NCBI RefSeq assembly: GCF_001421535.1
Contig: NZ_LMKN01000010.1
Location: forward strand, 42,361-106,360
Source: Sphingomonas sp. Leaf20
GTDB lineage: Bacteria > Pseudomonadota > Alphaproteobacteria > Sphingomonadales > Sphingomonadaceae
DNA length: 64,000 nt
Direction of reading: 5' to 3'
Within the stretch, counting starts at the first letter, position 1. Each line of letters starts with the position of its first letter. The position numbers were made by a program, and so were the translations under genes. The notes under the pieces were generated by a model. The model ran no database searches, was not told where the DNA came from, and worked only from the letters and a program-made list of their open reading frames with translations. Of the stretch, positions 31,556 to 41,136 are shown piece after piece.

Positions 31556-34141
31556 ATGCTGCTCTTTCTGTTGATGGCCGCCGGTCCCCAGACCACCACG
31601 CCGGCCGTCGGAGCGGCGATCTCGGCAATGACGCTCGAGGAAAAGGCGGCGCAGCTCGGCAGCACCGCGCCGGCGGTGCCCAGGCTGGACCTGCCCGGAT
31701 ATGATTACTGGAGCGAGGGGCTCCACGGTTTCGCGCGCGATGGGATCGCGACCGTCTTCCCTCAGGCGATCGGGCTTGCCGCGACCTGGGACACCGACCT
31801 GCTCCATCAGGTCGGCGACGTCGTCTCGACCGAGGCCCGCGCCAAGTACAATGCCAAGCCCAGGACCAGCGACCGGCGTCGCTTCTCGGGGCTCCATATC
31901 TGGTCGCCCAACGTCAACATCTTCCGCGATCCGCGCTGGGGCCGGGGGCAGGAGACTTATGGCGAGGATCCGTACCTGACCGGCACGCTCGGCGTCGCGT
32001 TCGTGCGAGGAATCCAGGGGCCGGATCCCGACCACCCCAAGGCGATCGCCACCCCCAAACATTATGCCGCGCATTCGGGCCCCGAAGCCGGGCGCAACAG
32101 CTTCGATGCGGACGTGTCGCCGCGCGACATGGCGGAGACCTATACCCCCGCCTTCCGCCGCACGGTGATCGAGGGCGGCGCACGATCGATCATGTGCGCG
32201 TATAATTCGCTGCACGGCACGCCGGCGTGCGCGTCGGCAGCGTTGCTCAACGACCGTGCTCGCGGTGACTGGAATTTCCGCGGGATGGTCGTGTCGGACT
32301 GCGACGCGGTCGGCTACATCACCACCTTCCATTATTATAAGCCTGACCTGCCCGGCGCTGCCGCCGCGGCGCTCTCGGCGGGCACCGATCTCGATTGCGG
32401 GCCAAGCTACGATGCGCTGCCCGCAGCGGTCCGCCAGGGCCTCGTTCCCGAAGCCACTGTGGATGCCGCCTTGCACCGGGTGCTGTCGTCGCGTGCGGCG
32501 CTTGGGATCGCATTCGGGCAACGGAGCCCGTGGGATCGGATCAAGCCGTCGCAGGTGGATACGACGGCGCACCGCGCGCTGGCACAGATTGCGGCGGAAA
32601 AGTCGCTGGTGCTGCTCACCAACAAGGACCGTCTTCCGCTCAAGCCCGGTCTCAAGATCGCGGTGATCGGGCCGAATGCGGACTCGCTCGATGTGCTCGA
32701 GGCGAATTATCATGGCACCGCCGCGGCCCCGGTCACCCCGCTGGAGGGGATCCGCACGCGCTTCGGTGCGGCGCAGGTCCGCTATGCGCAGGGCAGCGGT
32801 CTTGCCGAAGGGGTGCCGTTGCCCGTGCCCGAGACCGCTTTGTCGGCAGGCGGAAAGCCTGGGCTGAAGGGCGAGTATTTCCGGACCAGCGCGATGACCG
32901 GAATGGCTTCGGTCACTCGGCAGGACCGCAAGATCGACTTCGACTGGGACCGCGCGCCGCCTGCACCGGGGTTGGCGGAAAAGGGCTACGGGGTCCGCTG
33001 GACCGGGCAGCTCACGCCGCCCGCGCCGGGACGCTATCGCCTGCGGCTGGACGTCGCGCGCTGCTTCGATTGCGACGGGCATGATCCGGTGCAGCTATGG
33101 CTCGATGACAAGGCGATCATCACCGATGTCGGCGACGACAGCGCGGTCGAGGCGAGCGTCGACCTCGAAGACACCAAGCCGCACGCGATCCGCATCGAAT
33201 ATCGCCATGTCAGTGAAGACGGCGGGATAGGATTGCGCTGGGTCGCGCCCGATGCGGCGCAACGCGAGGAAGCGCTGGCGGTCGCGCGTGCAGCGGACGT
33301 GGTGGTGGTGTTCGCAGGCCTCTCCCCGACGCTGGAGGGAGAGGCGTTGCGGCTCGACGTACCCGGGTTCATCGGCGGCGATCGCACCGCGATCGAACTT
33401 CCGCAGCCGCAACGTGCGCTGCTGGAAACGCTCGCGACCGCGGGGAAACCGCTGGTCGTGGTGCAGATGACCGGCTCGGCGATTGCCGACGCATGGAGCA
33501 AGCAGAACGCCGATGCGGTGGTCGCGGCCTGGTATCCCGGCCAGTCGGGTGGGACCGCGATCGCGCGGATGCTCGCGGGGGATATCAATCCCGGCGGGCG
33601 GCTGCCGGTGACGGTCTATGCGCAGACGCGCGATATGCCTGCGTATATCGACTACAGCATGAAGAACCGGACCTACCGCTTCTTCACCGGCACGCCGTTG
33701 TATCCGTTCGGTCATGGGCTCAGCTACACGCGCTTTGCGTATGACGCGGTCTCGCCCTCGACGACCAGCATCGTGGCGGGGCAGCCGCTGGTCGTCACGG
33801 TCGGGGTCCGCAATGTCGGCAAGGTCGCGGGCGACGAGGTCGTACAGGCCTATCTCGCGCCGACCGCGCCGCAGGAACAGGGCCGCACCACGCCCGTGCT
33901 GCAGCGGCAACTCGTGGGGTTCAGCCGGACCACGCTGCGTGCCGGCGAACGCCGTGCGGTTGCGCTCACGATCGAACCGCGCAGCCTCAGTCTGGTCGAG
34001 CGTGACGGAACGCGCGCGATCGTTCCCGGGCACTACCGGCTGTTCGTGGCAGGCGGACAACCGGGTGATGCCGAGGCAACGGGTGGGGGGGTGTGGACCG
34101 ACGTGACCATCACTGGCGATCGCATCGTGCTTCCGAAATGA
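31556..34141 (+). CDS. Glycoside hydrolase family 3 (beta-glucosidase/beta-xylosidase type) with PA14 insert
   Basis: The 861-residue enzyme has a short signal-like N-terminus. The GH3 barrel carries EGLHGFARDG, SPNVNIFRDPRWGRGQETYGEDPYL and KHYAAHSGPEAGR, with the nucleophile Asp248 in GMVVSDCDAVGYI. The second domain begins near LALVLLTNKDRLPL and is split by a PA14 carbohydrate-binding insert (GLKGEYFRTSAM to GIGLRWVAPD). A fibronectin-III-like tail follows (FGHGLSYTRFAY, VRNVGKVAGDEVVQAYL, PGHYRLFVAGG). The SDCDAV and YNSLHGTPAC patterns resemble xylan 1,4-beta-xylosidases. It follows the TonB gene and probably acts in the periplasm on oligosaccharides. Confidence 0.9.
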   Translation: MLLFLLMAAGPQTTTPAVGAAISAMTLEEKAAQLGSTAPAVPRLDLPGYDYWSEGLHGFARDGIATVFPQAIGLAATWDTDLLHQVGDVVSTEARAKYNAKPRTSDRRRFSGLHIWSPNVNIFRDPRWGRGQETYGEDPYLTGTLGVAFVRGIQGPDPDHPKAIATPKHYAAHSGPEAGRNSFDADVSPRDMAETYTPAFRRTVIEGGARSIMCAYNSLHGTPACASAALLNDRARGDWNFRGMVVSDCDAVGYITTFHYYKPDLPGAAAAALSAGTDLDCGPSYDALPAAVRQGLVPEATVDAALHRVLSSRAALGIAFGQRSPWDRIKPSQVDTTAHRALAQIAAEKSLVLLTNKDRLPLKPGLKIAVIGPNADSLDVLEANYHGTAAAPVTPLEGIRTRFGAAQVRYAQGSGLAEGVPLPVPETALSAGGKPGLKGEYFRTSAMTGMASVTRQDRKIDFDWDRAPPAPGLAEKGYGVRWTGQLTPPAPGRYRLRLDVARCFDCDGHDPVQLWLDDKAIITDVGDDSAVEASVDLEDTKPHAIRIEYRHVSEDGGIGLRWVAPDAAQREEALAVARAADVVVVFAGLSPTLEGEALRLDVPGFIGGDRTAIELPQPQRALLETLATAGKPLVVVQMTGSAIADAWSKQNADAVVAAWYPGQSGGTAIARMLAGDINPGGRLPVTVYAQTRDMPAYIDYSMKNRTYRFFTGTPLYPFGHGLSYTRFAYDAVSPSTTSIVAGQPLVVTVGVRNVGKVAGDEVVQAYLAPTAPQEQGRTTPVLQRQLVGFSRTTLRAGERRAVALTIEPRSLSLVERDGTRAIVPGHYRLFVAGGQPGDAEATGGGVWTDVTITGDRIVLPK

Positions 34142-34213
34142 CTGTTCGCAGCGACGTCGCGCGCTAGCTGCGTCGATTTTGGGGTCCTCCACCGGACAAC
34201 GGTGAACGGGGTG

Positions 34214-35551
34214 CTAGACCACCAGTGACAGGGCGAGCGTCAGCACCAGCCCGATGACCGAGATCAGCGTCTCGCACACCGTCCAGCTGCGGATCGTGTC
34301 GGCGACGCTGAGCCCGAAATATTCCTTCACCAGCCAGAAGCCGCCGTCGTTGACGTGGCTGAGGATCACCGATCCCGCGCCCGTCGCGAGGACGAGCAAC
34401 TCGGGGCGGATGCCAGGATTGGCGGCGGCAAGCGGCGCGATGATTCCGGCGGCGGTGGCCATCGATACCGTCGCCGATCCGGTTGCAACGCGCATCAGTG
34501 CCGCGATCAGCCAGGCGAGCAGGACGATCGGCAGATGCACGCTGGTCGCGGCGGCGACGATCGCGTCCGACACGCCGCTGTCGATCAGCACCCGCCCGAA
34601 CCCCGCGCCGACGCCAACCACCAGCGTGATCATCGCGGTGGGCGCGAGGCAGTCGTTGGTGAATTTCTGGATCGTGCCGAGGTTCATCCCGCGCGCGAGG
34701 CCAAGCGTCCAATAGCTGACGAGAACCGCGGCAAGCAGCGCGACCACGGGGGTTCCAACGAAGCGCAAGATGCCATCAAGGGTCGATCCCGGCACGGCGA
34801 CCGCGGTCGCCAGGCTGCCCGCCATCATCAGCACGACCGGAAGCAGCAACGTCGCGAGCGTTATCCCGAAGCCGGGGAGCACCCGGTCGTCATGTTCGTC
34901 CGCAACCGGGACAGGCGCAATCGGCAGGGGTGCCAGCCGTGGCACGATCAGCCGCCCGTACAGCGGCCCTGCGATCGCCGCCGTCGGGATGCCGACGATC
35001 AGCGCGAACAGCACGGTCAGCCCGACGTCGGCGTTATACGCCTGCGTTGCGAGCAAAGCGGCGGGATGCGGCGGGACCATTGCGTGGACCACCGAAAGGC
35101 CAGCCGCCATCGGCAGCCCCATCCGCATCGGATGCTGCCCAAGCCGCCGCGCGAGCGTGAAGACGATCGGCACGAGCAGGACGAACCCGACCTCAAAGAA
35201 CACGGGCAGCCCAACGATTAGCGCGACCGTCATCATCGCCCAGTCGGCGCGGGCGGGCCCGAAGAAACCGATGACGGTATCCGCGATCCGCTCGGCACCG
35301 CCCGACTCGACCATCATCTTGCCGAGGATGGTGCCGAGCCCGACGACGAGCGCGATATGGCCGAGCGCGCCGCCGACCCCCGCCTCGAAACTCTTGACGA
35401 TCCCGCCGAGTGGAATCCCGACGACCAGCGCCAGCCCGAGCGAGACGAGGGTAAGCGCGATGAACGGGCTCAGTCGAACCCGGACAATCAGCACGATGAG
35501 CAGGGCGACCGCGACCCCCGCCTCGATCAGGAGCAGGCCGCCCAGCGCCAT
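34214..35551 (-). CDS. GntP-family permease (gluconate/D-serine type)
   Basis: The 445-residue carrier has about 12-14 hydrophobic segments. The GntP pattern is visible in LGTILGKMMVESGGAERIADTVI, VGLPVFFEVGFVLLVPIVF, HAMVPPHPAALL and LATGAGSVILSHVNDGGFWLVKEYFGLS. The family imports gluconate, related sugar acids or D-serine with protons. It is the last gene of an operon with RidA (1-base gap) and D-aminoacylase, so a D-amino acid or an N-acyl derivative is the likelier cargo here. ATG 35551 matches the first helix; longer starts overlap RidA. Confidence 0.9.
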   Translation of the reverse strand: MALGGLLLIEAGVAVALLIVLIVRVRLSPFIALTLVSLGLALVVGIPLGGIVKSFEAGVGGALGHIALVVGLGTILGKMMVESGGAERIADTVIGFFGPARADWAMMTVALIVGLPVFFEVGFVLLVPIVFTLARRLGQHPMRMGLPMAAGLSVVHAMVPPHPAALLATQAYNADVGLTVLFALIVGIPTAAIAGPLYGRLIVPRLAPLPIAPVPVADEHDDRVLPGFGITLATLLLPVVLMMAGSLATAVAVPGSTLDGILRFVGTPVVALLAAVLVSYWTLGLARGMNLGTIQKFTNDCLAPTAMITLVVGVGAGFGRVLIDSGVSDAIVAAATSVHLPIVLLAWLIAALMRVATGSATVSMATAAGIIAPLAAANPGIRPELLVLATGAGSVILSHVNDGGFWLVKEYFGLSVADTIRSWTVCETLISVIGLVLTLALSLVV

Positions 35552-35552
35552 C

Positions 35553-35945
35553 TTAGGGCTTCTTCCAGGCGATGCAGTCGACCTCGACCTTGCAGTCGAC
35601 GACCATCTGCGAAACGACGCAGGCGCGCGCCGGCGGGTTCGCCCCGAAATATTCCTTGAACACGCGATTGAACGACATGAAGTCGCGCGCGTCGTCGATC
35701 CACACGCCGCAACGGACGACATGTTCGGGGCCGTAGCCGGCTTCTTCCAGGATCTTCAGGACGTTGCGGATCGCCTGGTGAGTCTGCGGGATGATCCCGC
35801 CGTCGATCACTTCGCCATCGACCATCGGCACCTGGCCGGACACGAAGAGCCAGCCATCGGCCTGGACAGCGCGCGCGAACGGAAGATGCTGGCCACCGGT
35901 GCCGCTGCCGCCTTCGACGCCGTAGCGCTTGAGTTCGTCGGTCAT
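35553..35945 (-). CDS. RidA-family enamine/imine deaminase
   Basis: This 130-residue RidA/YjgF/UK114-type protein has LPFARAVQADGWLFVSGQVP, HQAIRNVLKILEEAGYGPEHVVRCGVWIDDARDFMSFNRVFKEYFG and PARACVVSQMVVDCKVEVDCIAW, including the conserved Arg of the active site (PARA). RidA hydrolyses reactive 2-aminoacrylate and related imines released by PLP enzymes or amino-acid oxidases. It lies between a D-aminoacylase (4-base gap) and a GntP permease and opposite a PLP deaminase. It would clear the enamine made by that deaminase. Cytoplasmic. Confidence 0.9.
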   Translation of the reverse strand: MTDELKRYGVEGGSGTGGQHLPFARAVQADGWLFVSGQVPMVDGEVIDGGIIPQTHQAIRNVLKILEEAGYGPEHVVRCGVWIDDARDFMSFNRVFKEYFGANPPARACVVSQMVVDCKVEVDCIAWKKP

Positions 35946-35949
35946 GTCT

Positions 35950-37407
35950 TCAAAGTCCTTTGGTGGTGGGATGGGTTGGACGCCGCAGCATCCGGCCGCC
36001 GCGTGCGCCGGTCGGGCCCGCAAGCGTCAGGGTCGCGATGCCGTTGACCCACACGCCGAGGATCCCGGCGGCGGGGATGGTCGGATCGTCGTAGGTGGCG
36101 CGGTCGCCGATCTGCGCTGGATCGAACAGGACCAGATCTGCCGCCAGCCCCTCGCGCACATAACCGCGGTCGCTCAGGCCGAAGCGGTCGGCGGGAAGGC
36201 CGGTCATCTTGCGGATCGCGGTTGCCATCGAGAACAATCCACGGTCGCGCGCATAATGGCCGATCACGCGGGGAAAGCTGCCCCACAGGCGAGGATGCGG
36301 GCGCGGATCGCACGGCAGGCCATCCGACCCGACCATCGTCAGGTCGTGCGCGAGGATCCGGTCGACGTCGCTGTCGGTCATGCAATGGTAGACCGCACCT
36401 GCGGGTTGCAGCCGCTCGGCGGCCGTCCGCAGATCGGTGCCCCAGTCTGCCGCGATGTCGGCGAGCATGCGCCCGGCTTGCGCGGGCTCCGCCTCGGACC
36501 AGGTGATCTTGATCGGGGTTTCGGGGACGACCTGCTTCAGGTCGAGCGTCGAGGAACTGGCGGTATACGGGTAGCAGTCACACCCGACCGGCTGCTCCAA
36601 CGCGGCCGTTTCCAGCATCGCGAGGATTTCGCCGCTGCGGCCATATTGCGGCGCGCCCGCGCATTTGAGATGCGAGACGATCACCGGCGCGGCGGCGTGT
36701 CGGCCGATCGCGAACGCCTCGTCGAGCGCCGCGACGATCTCGCCCGCTTCGCTCCGCAAGTGCGTGCAATACAGGGCAGTAGTGTCGCGCAGCGCCTCTG
36801 CGAGCTCCATGACCTCTTCGGTCGATGCCGCATTTGCGTTGGCATAAGCGAGACCCGTCGAAAACCCGAACGCGCCGGCATCGAGCGCGGTCGTCAGATC
36901 GGCGCGCATCGCCGTGCGCTCGGCCCCCGTCGCATCGCGGTCGAGCGCGTCCATGTGCCGCGCGCGCAGCGCGGTATGCCCCACCAGCGCGACCACGTTG
37001 GTGGCAGGGCCCGCGCGGTCCACCGCCTGGGCATAAGCGGCAAAGTCGTCGTACCGGAATGCGTCCGCAGCGCCCAACAGCACGAGCGGATCGGGCAGGT
37101 CACCATGCGCCGTGACATCCATGCCGCCGCTGATCCCGCAATTGCCGACGACGACGGTGGTCACACCCTGCGTCACCTTGGCGGTCATGGCGGGCGCGGC
37201 AATCACCGCGAAATCGTCATGGGTGTGCGCATCGATGAAGCCCGGCGCGAGCACCAGCCCGCGTCCATCGATAGAATCGGTCGGGGGATGGCTGGCGGCC
37301 GGGCGGATGCTCGCGATGATATCGTCGCGAATCTCGACATCCGCGCCGTAAGCTGGGGCGCCGGTACCGTCGTACACGCTCACCCCGGCGATGATCGTCC
37401 GTGTCAT
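35950..37407 (-). CDS. N-acyl-D-amino-acid deacylase (D-aminoacylase), amidohydrolase family
   Basis: The product has about 485 residues. The metal site opens with APGFIDAHTHDDF, followed by GVTTVVVGNCGISG, FSTGLAYANANAASTEEVMELAEALRDT, YCTHLRSEAG and VIVSHLKCAG. The tail has MVGSDGLPCDPRPHPRLWGSFPRVIGHYARDRGLFSMATAIRKMTGLPADRFGL. These are diagnostic for D-aminoacylases, which remove the acyl group from N-acyl-D-amino acids using zinc. It is the first gene of the operon with ridA and the permease. ATG 37407 is chosen over 37434 because the conserved beta strand begins there. Confidence 0.92.
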   Translation of the reverse strand: MTRTIIAGVSVYDGTGAPAYGADVEIRDDIIASIRPAASHPPTDSIDGRGLVLAPGFIDAHTHDDFAVIAAPAMTAKVTQGVTTVVVGNCGISGGMDVTAHGDLPDPLVLLGAADAFRYDDFAAYAQAVDRAGPATNVVALVGHTALRARHMDALDRDATGAERTAMRADLTTALDAGAFGFSTGLAYANANAASTEEVMELAEALRDTTALYCTHLRSEAGEIVAALDEAFAIGRHAAAPVIVSHLKCAGAPQYGRSGEILAMLETAALEQPVGCDCYPYTASSSTLDLKQVVPETPIKITWSEAEPAQAGRMLADIAADWGTDLRTAAERLQPAGAVYHCMTDSDVDRILAHDLTMVGSDGLPCDPRPHPRLWGSFPRVIGHYARDRGLFSMATAIRKMTGLPADRFGLSDRGYVREGLAADLVLFDPAQIGDRATYDDPTIPAAGILGVWVNGIATLTLAGPTGARGGRMLRRPTHPTTKGL

Positions 37408-37428
37408 TCCACTATCCCCGACGGTTCC

Positions 37429-37449
37429 GGTCACAACGGCGTTGTCACC
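37429..37449. promoter_or_regulatory. Near-perfect palindrome in the divergent D-amino-acid promoter region
   Basis: The arms GGTCACAACG and CGTTGTCACC flank one central base, with nine of ten positions pairing. It lies in the 89-base gap between the D-aminoacylase and deaminase starts, a natural operator position. The regulator is not in the window. Confidence 0.5.
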
Positions 37450-37496
37450 CTAGCGCAGAATAATGTAAACAATTTTCCTTAACGAGGAGCAGGCGC

Positions 37497-38735
37497 GTGA
37501 ACGATCAGAAGCTCGAGCTCGACAAGGGAACAGGTACCGAAGGTGCAGACCCGTGGAACCTGTTGCGCGGCGATGTCAGCTTCCCGGCGGCGGTGCTCAA
37601 CGAGCGGCGGATGCAGCATAATCTCGACTGGATGCGGTCGTTTATCGATGCCTATGGCGTTTCGCTTGCGCCGCACGGCAAGACGACGATGGCCCCCAAG
37701 CTGTTCCAGCGACAGATCGCGCACGGCGCGTGGGGCATCACGGTCGCGACGAGCCAGCAGGCGCAGGTCGCGGCTGCGCACGGCGTCCGCCGGATCCTGA
37801 TCGCGAACCAGATCGTCGGAAAGGCGAATGTCGCTGCGGTCGTCGGTCTGCTGGCGATCCCCGACCAGCACGTCATCTGCATCGTCGATTCCGCAGCCGG
37901 CGTGGCGTTGCTGGGCGAGGGATGCCGGTCGGCGGGCGTAGTGCTCGACGTGCTGATCGAACTCGCGCCGGAGCCCGATCAGCCCGGGTATCGTGCCGGG
38001 GTTCGCGATGAAGCGGGGCTTGCGGAGGTTCTCGCCGCGCTCGATGCATGGGGCGACCATCTTCGGCTCGGCGGTGTGGAATTCTACGAGGGCGTGCTTC
38101 CCGACGAAGCGCATGTCCGCCGGTTCGTCCGTCGCGCGGTCGAGGTGACGAAGCGGCTGATCGCGGATGATCGGATCGACCGGATGCCGGCGATCCTGTC
38201 GGGGGCGGGGTCCGCCTGGTATGACATCGTCGCGGACGAAACCGCATCGATGGCGAAGGCGGGCGAGGTCGAGGTCGTGCTGCGTCCGGGTTGCTACATC
38301 AGCCATGACGACGGACTGTACCGGGTCGCGCAGGAAGCGATCCTCAAGCGCAACGCCGTCGCCCCGACCTTCGGCGAGGCGTTGCTCCCGGCACTGCGGA
38401 TCTGGGCGGTGGTGCAGTCGATCCCCGATCCGACGCGTGCGATCATCGCGATGGGCAAGCGCGACGTCGCGTTCGACGCGGGGCTGCCACGCCCGGCGAC
38501 GCTGTTCCGCCCCGACCGCGACGATCGTCCCGCCGAGGCACCGGTCCACTGGGAAGTTACCGGTCTGATGGACCAGCATGCGTATCTGACGATCGCGCCG
38601 GGCGACGACATCGCGGTCGGCGACGTGATCGCGTTCGACATATCGCACCCGTGCCTGACCTTCGACAAATGGCGCAAGATTCTCGTGGTCGATGACGATT
38701 TCACGGTGATCGACGTCGTGGAGACGTTCTTCTGA
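37497..38735 (+). CDS. PLP-dependent D-amino-acid deaminase (DSD1/D-threonine-aldolase-like fold)
   Basis: The 412-residue protein has the alanine-racemase-type barrel. The PLP Lys is expected in LAPHGKTTMAPKLFQRQ. Other blocks are WGITVATSQQAQVAAAHGVRRILIANQIVG, LGGVEFYEGVLP and MPAILSGAGSAWYDIVADE. The C-terminal domain has VLRPGCYISHDDGLY and the metal-ligand pattern MDQHAYL and ISHPCLTFDKW, where the His and Cys bind zinc in D-serine dehydratases. Reaction inferred: D-Ser/D-Thr-type amino acid to 2-oxo acid plus ammonia via an enamine. GTG 37497 follows GAGGAG. It is divergent from the deacylase/RidA/permease operon. Confidence 0.88.
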   Translation: MNDQKLELDKGTGTEGADPWNLLRGDVSFPAAVLNERRMQHNLDWMRSFIDAYGVSLAPHGKTTMAPKLFQRQIAHGAWGITVATSQQAQVAAAHGVRRILIANQIVGKANVAAVVGLLAIPDQHVICIVDSAAGVALLGEGCRSAGVVLDVLIELAPEPDQPGYRAGVRDEAGLAEVLAALDAWGDHLRLGGVEFYEGVLPDEAHVRRFVRRAVEVTKRLIADDRIDRMPAILSGAGSAWYDIVADETASMAKAGEVEVVLRPGCYISHDDGLYRVAQEAILKRNAVAPTFGEALLPALRIWAVVQSIPDPTRAIIAMGKRDVAFDAGLPRPATLFRPDRDDRPAEAPVHWEVTGLMDQHAYLTIAPGDDIAVGDVIAFDISHPCLTFDKWRKILVVDDDFTVIDVVETFF

Positions 38736-38739
38736 AGGC

Positions 38740-38761
38740 GGGCGGGGGGCGACCCCCGCCC
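38740..38761. terminator. Strong hairpin between convergent genes
   Basis: The stem GGGCGGGGG (38740-38748) pairs perfectly with CCCCCGCCC (38753-38761), loop GCGA, followed on the plus strand by ggTTT. It lies between the deaminase stop and the GH92 stop and may serve both directions. Confidence 0.7.
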
Positions 38762-38768
38762 GGTTTCG

Positions 38769-41096
38769 TCAGGCGCGTGGTGCGGACGGCGGACGATCCG
38801 CAACCCCTGCGCCAAAGCGCGACGACTTCGCGCCCATCGTGAACTCGAGCTCCCCGCCGCCGATGATGTCGGCGTGGGCGATCCAGTTCTTCGTCCACGG
38901 CTTGCCGTTCCAGCGCACCGACTGGACATAGGGCCGGTCGGGCGCATTGCCGATCGCGCGGACGCGCAAGGTCTTGCCCGCACCGACGCGCAGTTCCGCG
39001 GTGTCGAACAGCGGTGATCCTAGCACATAGATCCCCGTCGTCGGGTCGACCGGATAGAAGCCGAGCGACGACAGGATGAACCACGCGCTCATCTGCCCGC
39101 AATCGTCGTTGCCGATCACGCCGTCGGGATCGTTCTTGTACATCTCGGCACACAGCCGCCGCACCATCGCCTGCGTCTTCCACGGCGCGCCGACATAGGC
39201 ATAGAGATAGGCGACGTGGTGGCCAGGCTCGTTGCCGTGCGCATATTGCCCGACCAGCCCGGCAATGTCGGGTGGCGCATTGTCGGGGAGGGTCGAGGGC
39301 GCGTTGAAGAAGGAATCGACCTTCGCCTCATACGCCGTGTCGCCGCCCATGTGTGCGATCATGCCGTAGATGTCATGCTGGTTGAGGAACGTCGCCTGCC
39401 AGCCGTTGGCCTCGGTATAATCGCGCCAGCGCGGCTGCGGCATGTGACCGAGCGTGACTGGATCATACGGCCCCCACCAGCTTCCATCGGCAAAGCGCGG
39501 GCGCGCGAACCCGATCTTGGGGTCGATCACGTTCCGCCAGTTGCCGCTGCGCTTGCGCAGGACCGCCGCATCGCTGCGCTCGCCGATTGCGTCCGCCAGT
39601 GCCGCCATGGCGTGATCGTCATACGCATATTCCTGCGTACGGCTGACCGACTCCTTGATCTTGTCCGCCGGAATATAGCCGAGCTTCATGTAATGGTCGC
39701 GCCCGAGCGTCGCGAGGCTGTCCTTGTAGCTTGCATCGAATGCGCGTTTGCGGATGTTGGGCCAGGCCGCCGCGTAATCGGCCTTGATCCCCTTGGCGTG
39801 TGCTTCGGCAAGCACGACGACCGAATGCCAGCCGTTCATGCAGCCCGTCTCGAACCCCTGGAGCGGCCAGGTCGGCGGACCGTACGGGCTTTGCTGCGTC
39901 TGGCGAATCAGGTCGTGGACGAAGCGTTCGGCCATGTCGGGGCGCACCAGCGTCATCAGCGGATGCAGCGCGCGATACGTGTCCCATAGCGAATAGGCGC
40001 TGTACGCACGCTCGCTGGCGGCGAGCGTATGGACTTGCTGGTCGAGCCCCATGTAGCGCCCGTCGCGGTCGCTGAACAACGTCGGCCCCATCAGCGTATG
40101 GTACAGCGCGCTCGACAGGATCGTGCGCTGCGCAGGCGTGCCGCCGGACACGCGCAGGATGTCGAGTTCCTTTGCCCAGGTCCGGCGTGCGGCGGTGCTG
40201 GCGCGATCGAATGTCCAGCCCGGCGCTTCCGCCAGCGCGCCGCGCGCACCGTCGACGTCAACCCCGGAGATCCCGGTCTTGACGAGGATTGGCGCGGCGC
40301 CCGCATCGTCGTAGAACAACGCGACCTTGAGCCGGTGGCCGGTCACGCCCTTCGCACCCGGCGCGACGGGGCGATCGTCGTCGCCAAAGAATTGCACGCG
40401 GTCAGGCTTTCGAGAAAGCTGCATCGCGAAGTGGATCCGCCGTCCTTCGGCCCAGCGGAAGACCTGCCGGCTGCCGGTCAGCGTCCCATCGTCACTGAGG
40501 GCGAGCGCGGCATCCTCGATCCGGATCAGCTCCGCCTCGGTCTCCTGCTTGCAATGCGTGAAGTCGATCAGGATGTGTCCCGGCCCCTTGGCGAAGGTGT
40601 AGCGGTGCAATCCGGTCCGTTCGGTCACGGTCAATTCCGCCACGACGCCGGAGTCCAGCTTCACGCGGTAATAGCCGGGCTCGGCATGTTCCTCGCTATA
40701 GCGCTGGCGATAGCCCGATGCCGGGTTTTCGCGCGATCCGGGGACGAGCTTCAACGGCGCGCGCGTCGGCACCACCAGCACGTCGAGCATGTCGCCGATC
40801 CCGGTCCCCGACAGATGGGTATGCGAGAAGCCCATGATCGAGCGGTCTGACTGGTGATAGCCCGAGCAGGCATCCCAGCCGAAATTGTTGGTATCGGGGG
40901 ACAACTGCACCATCCCGAACGGCATGGTCGCGCCGGGGAAGGTGTGGCCGTGCCCGCCGGTGCCGACGAACAGATTGGGGGCCGTGTTCTTGACCGCCGC
41001 CCTGGACGATTGCGCCGAAGCGACGGACGGCAGGGCGGTGCCGAGCGCGGCAAGGGCAGAGCCTGCGAGCAACTGGCGACGGTTGGCGCGGATCAA
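38769..41096 (-). CDS. Glycoside hydrolase family 92 alpha-mannosidase, Tat-exported
   Basis: The product has 775 residues. The N-terminus MIRANRRQLLAGSALAALGTALPSVASAQ is a Tat-type signal (RRQLL). The N domain has LFVGTGGHGHTFPGATMPFGMVQLSPDT and GFSHTHLSGTG. The C-terminal catalytic (alpha/alpha)6 part has SLWDTYRALHPLMTLV, MNGWHSVVVLAEAHAKG, ETGCMNGWH and GHEPGHHVAYLYAY-like NEPGHHVAYLYAYVGAPWKTQ, then GNDDCGQMSAWFILSSLGFYPVDPTTGIYVLGSPLF. These are GH92 signatures; GH92 enzymes are calcium-dependent inverting exo-alpha-mannosidases. It forms an operon with the GH125 gene 40 bases upstream. Confidence 0.93.
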   Translation of the reverse strand: MIRANRRQLLAGSALAALGTALPSVASAQSSRAAVKNTAPNLFVGTGGHGHTFPGATMPFGMVQLSPDTNNFGWDACSGYHQSDRSIMGFSHTHLSGTGIGDMLDVLVVPTRAPLKLVPGSRENPASGYRQRYSEEHAEPGYYRVKLDSGVVAELTVTERTGLHRYTFAKGPGHILIDFTHCKQETEAELIRIEDAALALSDDGTLTGSRQVFRWAEGRRIHFAMQLSRKPDRVQFFGDDDRPVAPGAKGVTGHRLKVALFYDDAGAAPILVKTGISGVDVDGARGALAEAPGWTFDRASTAARRTWAKELDILRVSGGTPAQRTILSSALYHTLMGPTLFSDRDGRYMGLDQQVHTLAASERAYSAYSLWDTYRALHPLMTLVRPDMAERFVHDLIRQTQQSPYGPPTWPLQGFETGCMNGWHSVVVLAEAHAKGIKADYAAAWPNIRKRAFDASYKDSLATLGRDHYMKLGYIPADKIKESVSRTQEYAYDDHAMAALADAIGERSDAAVLRKRSGNWRNVIDPKIGFARPRFADGSWWGPYDPVTLGHMPQPRWRDYTEANGWQATFLNQHDIYGMIAHMGGDTAYEAKVDSFFNAPSTLPDNAPPDIAGLVGQYAHGNEPGHHVAYLYAYVGAPWKTQAMVRRLCAEMYKNDPDGVIGNDDCGQMSAWFILSSLGFYPVDPTTGIYVLGSPLFDTAELRVGAGKTLRVRAIGNAPDRPYVQSVRWNGKPWTKNWIAHADIIGGGELEFTMGAKSSRFGAGVADRPPSAPRA

Positions 41097-41136
41097 GCGA
41101 TACTCTCCTGAGTCAGGGACGGTGTGGGGAAGCAGG

